NCBI RefSeq assembly: GCF_900142255.1
Contig: NZ_FRAF01000006.1
Coordinates: 1-64,000 of the forward strand
DNA from: Alicyclobacillus tolerans
Lineage (GTDB): Bacteria > Bacillota > Bacilli > Alicyclobacillales > Alicyclobacillaceae
Reading direction: 5' to 3'
DNA length: 64,000 nt
Below, piece by piece: positions 62,924 to 64,000 of this stretch. A model generated the notes under the pieces. The model did not search any database. It was not told where the DNA came from and saw only the letters and a list, made by a program, of their open reading frames with translations. Both the position numbers and the translations under genes were made by a program. How positions within the stretch are numbered: position 1 is the first letter of the stretch; every line of letters starts with the position of its first letter.

Positions 62924-63904
62924 TTACTTCTTATACCACTCAAGTGCCCAAAAAAGATTGGCTAACTGACGTTCCTGCTCCATAAGAGCGCTTCTTGCTT
63001 CTTCTAAAGAACAAAGTTGAAAACGTAACTTGTCTCCGGGACGAACTTGAGCCAATACGGGCAAATCTGCAGTAATGATTTGGGCTAGGCGAGGATAACC
63101 ACCCGTAGTCTGACGGTCCGCCATGAGGATAATCGGTTGCCCATCAGAGGGTACTTGAACAGTTCCCATAGTAACAGCACTAGAGAGCATTTCTTCAGCC
63201 TTGGTTAATTGAATAGGCGGTCCTTGTAATCGATAACCCATCCTATCTGATTGTGGCATGACTAAAAAGCTCTGTTCCTGCCATTGTTTTTGAGCATCGT
63301 GATTGAATAAATGCCACTCTGGACCTGGTAGAAAGCGAATGGAGCGGTAGGTTTGATAACTAGGATTCAAAGTTTGACTGACTAAAGGATATCTTTTCGT
63401 TTGCGAGAACTGAAAAAAATTACAGAGCTGATCCATTCCTTCATGAGTCCCAGTTTGCAATCGATCTCCCTCTTGTAATTTTCGCCCTTTATAACCTCCC
63501 ATAGCAGAGCGTAAATATGTACTCCTACTGCCTAGAACTTCCGTCACAACAAATCCTCCAGATACCGCTAAATAGGTGCGGCATCCGATATTTGGATAAT
63601 TAAAAGATAACTCATCTCCTGGATGGACTGGAAACGGACGATACAAGGTAATGGTTTGGCAGTTTAAACGAGGAGACAAATCCGCACCCGTCAATACACA
63701 ATACGTAAACTCTTCAAATTGGATGGTTGGTCCTTGCAGTGTAATTTCCAAAACAGCTAAGCCTTCAGGATTTCCAAGCAAACGATTTGCAATCCGAAAA
63801 GAAAGACTGTCCATAACGCCACCGACGACAACACCATAACGTTGCCATCCGTTCCGTCCAGCATCTTGAATAGTTGTAAGTAAACCAGGTTTAATGATTT
63901 TCAT
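62924..63904 (-). CDS. pxpC: 5-oxoprolinase subunit C (biotin-dependent carboxyltransferase-like)
   Basis: A 326-residue protein of the KipA/PxpC family, part of the PxpABC complex that hydrolyses 5-oxoproline to glutamate with ATP. IKPGLLTTIQDAGRNGWQRYG, GVMDSLSFRIANRLLGN, TGADLSPRLN, LAVSGGFVVTEVLGSRSTYLRS and SDRMGYRLQG are family hallmarks. It follows pxpB with the start codon one base after its stop. PxpA would be expected nearby, outside the window. The older KipI/KipA reading (kinase inhibitor and antagonist) refers to the same family. Confidence 0.92.
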   Translation of the reverse strand: MKIIKPGLLTTIQDAGRNGWQRYGVVVGGVMDSLSFRIANRLLGNPEGLAVLEITLQGPTIQFEEFTYCVLTGADLSPRLNCQTITLYRPFPVHPGDELSFNYPNIGCRTYLAVSGGFVVTEVLGSRSTYLRSAMGGYKGRKLQEGDRLQTGTHEGMDQLCNFFQFSQTKRYPLVSQTLNPSYQTYRSIRFLPGPEWHLFNHDAQKQWQEQSFLVMPQSDRMGYRLQGPPIQLTKAEEMLSSAVTMGTVQVPSDGQPIILMADRQTTGGYPRLAQIITADLPVLAQVRPGDKLRFQLCSLEEARSALMEQERQLANLFWALEWYKK

Positions 63905-64000
63905 TTATTTCATCATTTCCATATATGACATAAACTCATCTAGCGATATCGGACGCCATTGAACACGGTCACCTAATTGTAAAAGAGAAGGAGGATTACG
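63905..64000 (-). CDS. pxpB: 5-oxoprolinase subunit B, C-terminal fragment
   Basis: The last 31 codons read RNPPSLLQLGDRVQWRPISL followed by DEFMSYMEMMK and TAA at 63907-63905. NPPSLLQLGDRVQWRPI is the conserved C-terminal end of KipI/PxpB proteins. The rest lies beyond the window. Its stop is immediately followed by the pxpC start. Confidence 0.85.
   Translation of the reverse strand, partial: RNPPSLLQLGDRVQWRPISLDEFMSYMEMMK

Overview
The window looks like a moderate- to low-GC Gram-positive chromosome of class Bacilli. Supporting signs are strong AGGAGG-type ribosome sites, frequent GTG/TTG starts, a XylR/xylO system, paired ArgR boxes, a probable TRAP-bound trp leader, a ZTP riboswitch, a TenI-type thiazole operon and a sporulation-kinase-like sensor. 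I cannot fix the genus; an Alicyclobacillaceae-like acid-tolerant aerobe is only a guess. Most of the window is ordinary metabolism, and the most interesting signals are RNA leaders and operators.

Layout. 1-351: end of an IS21-family element (istA start plus five 23-bp end repeats), followed by a membrane PAS histidine kinase. 2.2-8.8 kb: xylose regulon (xylR; xylA-xylB-symporter-epimerase) with promoter and perfect operator. 9.1-14.7 kb: SPW membrane protein and a CoA-ester operon (crotonase-fold protein, CaiB/BaiF transferase, MFS) with a GntR/FCD regulator and a P-loop protein. 14.7-20.8 kb: ABC exporter, then a LacI-type regulator, gluconokinase and MFS permease. 21-26.8 kb: unknown protein, MFS exporter with a leader inverted repeat, APC permease, a decayed gene, three tRNAs, lactate-monooxygenase-like enzyme. 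26.8-35.5 kb: serA-serC-HAD behind a ZTP riboswitch, then formate dehydrogenase (fdhA, DUF1641, fdhD).

35.7-49.4 kb is an arginine/nitrogen block: argF-argG-argH-lysC, gltB, argA-like N-acetylglutamate synthase, and argC-argB-argD. Paired ARG boxes 20 bp apart sit at the argF, argA and argC promoters. There is no argJ here, and the presence of an argA-like gene suggests a linear acetylated pathway. 49.5-53.3 kb: a Met/His-rich small membrane protein, tRNA-Arg, and a PspA cluster with two tandem twin-domain YbjQ-like proteins. 53.3-55.6 kb: trpG-trpE with a leader bearing (G/U)AG repeats at 5-nt steps and mutually exclusive hairpins. 55.7-56.7 kb: ten-tRNA cluster bounded by identical tRNA-Ile copies. 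56.8-60.9 kb: thiF opposite tenI-thiO-thiS-thiG, the latter behind a leader terminator that may be an HMP-PP switch. 60.9-64 kb: two tRNAs, an MFS exporter, and pxpC plus the end of pxpB (5-oxoprolinase).

Metabolically, the serine operon feeds one-carbon metabolism and is sensed through ZTP. GltB supplies glutamate to the arginine pathway, with ArgA as the entry step. Xylose and probably gluconate enter by symporters and are phosphorylated into the pentose phosphate pathway.
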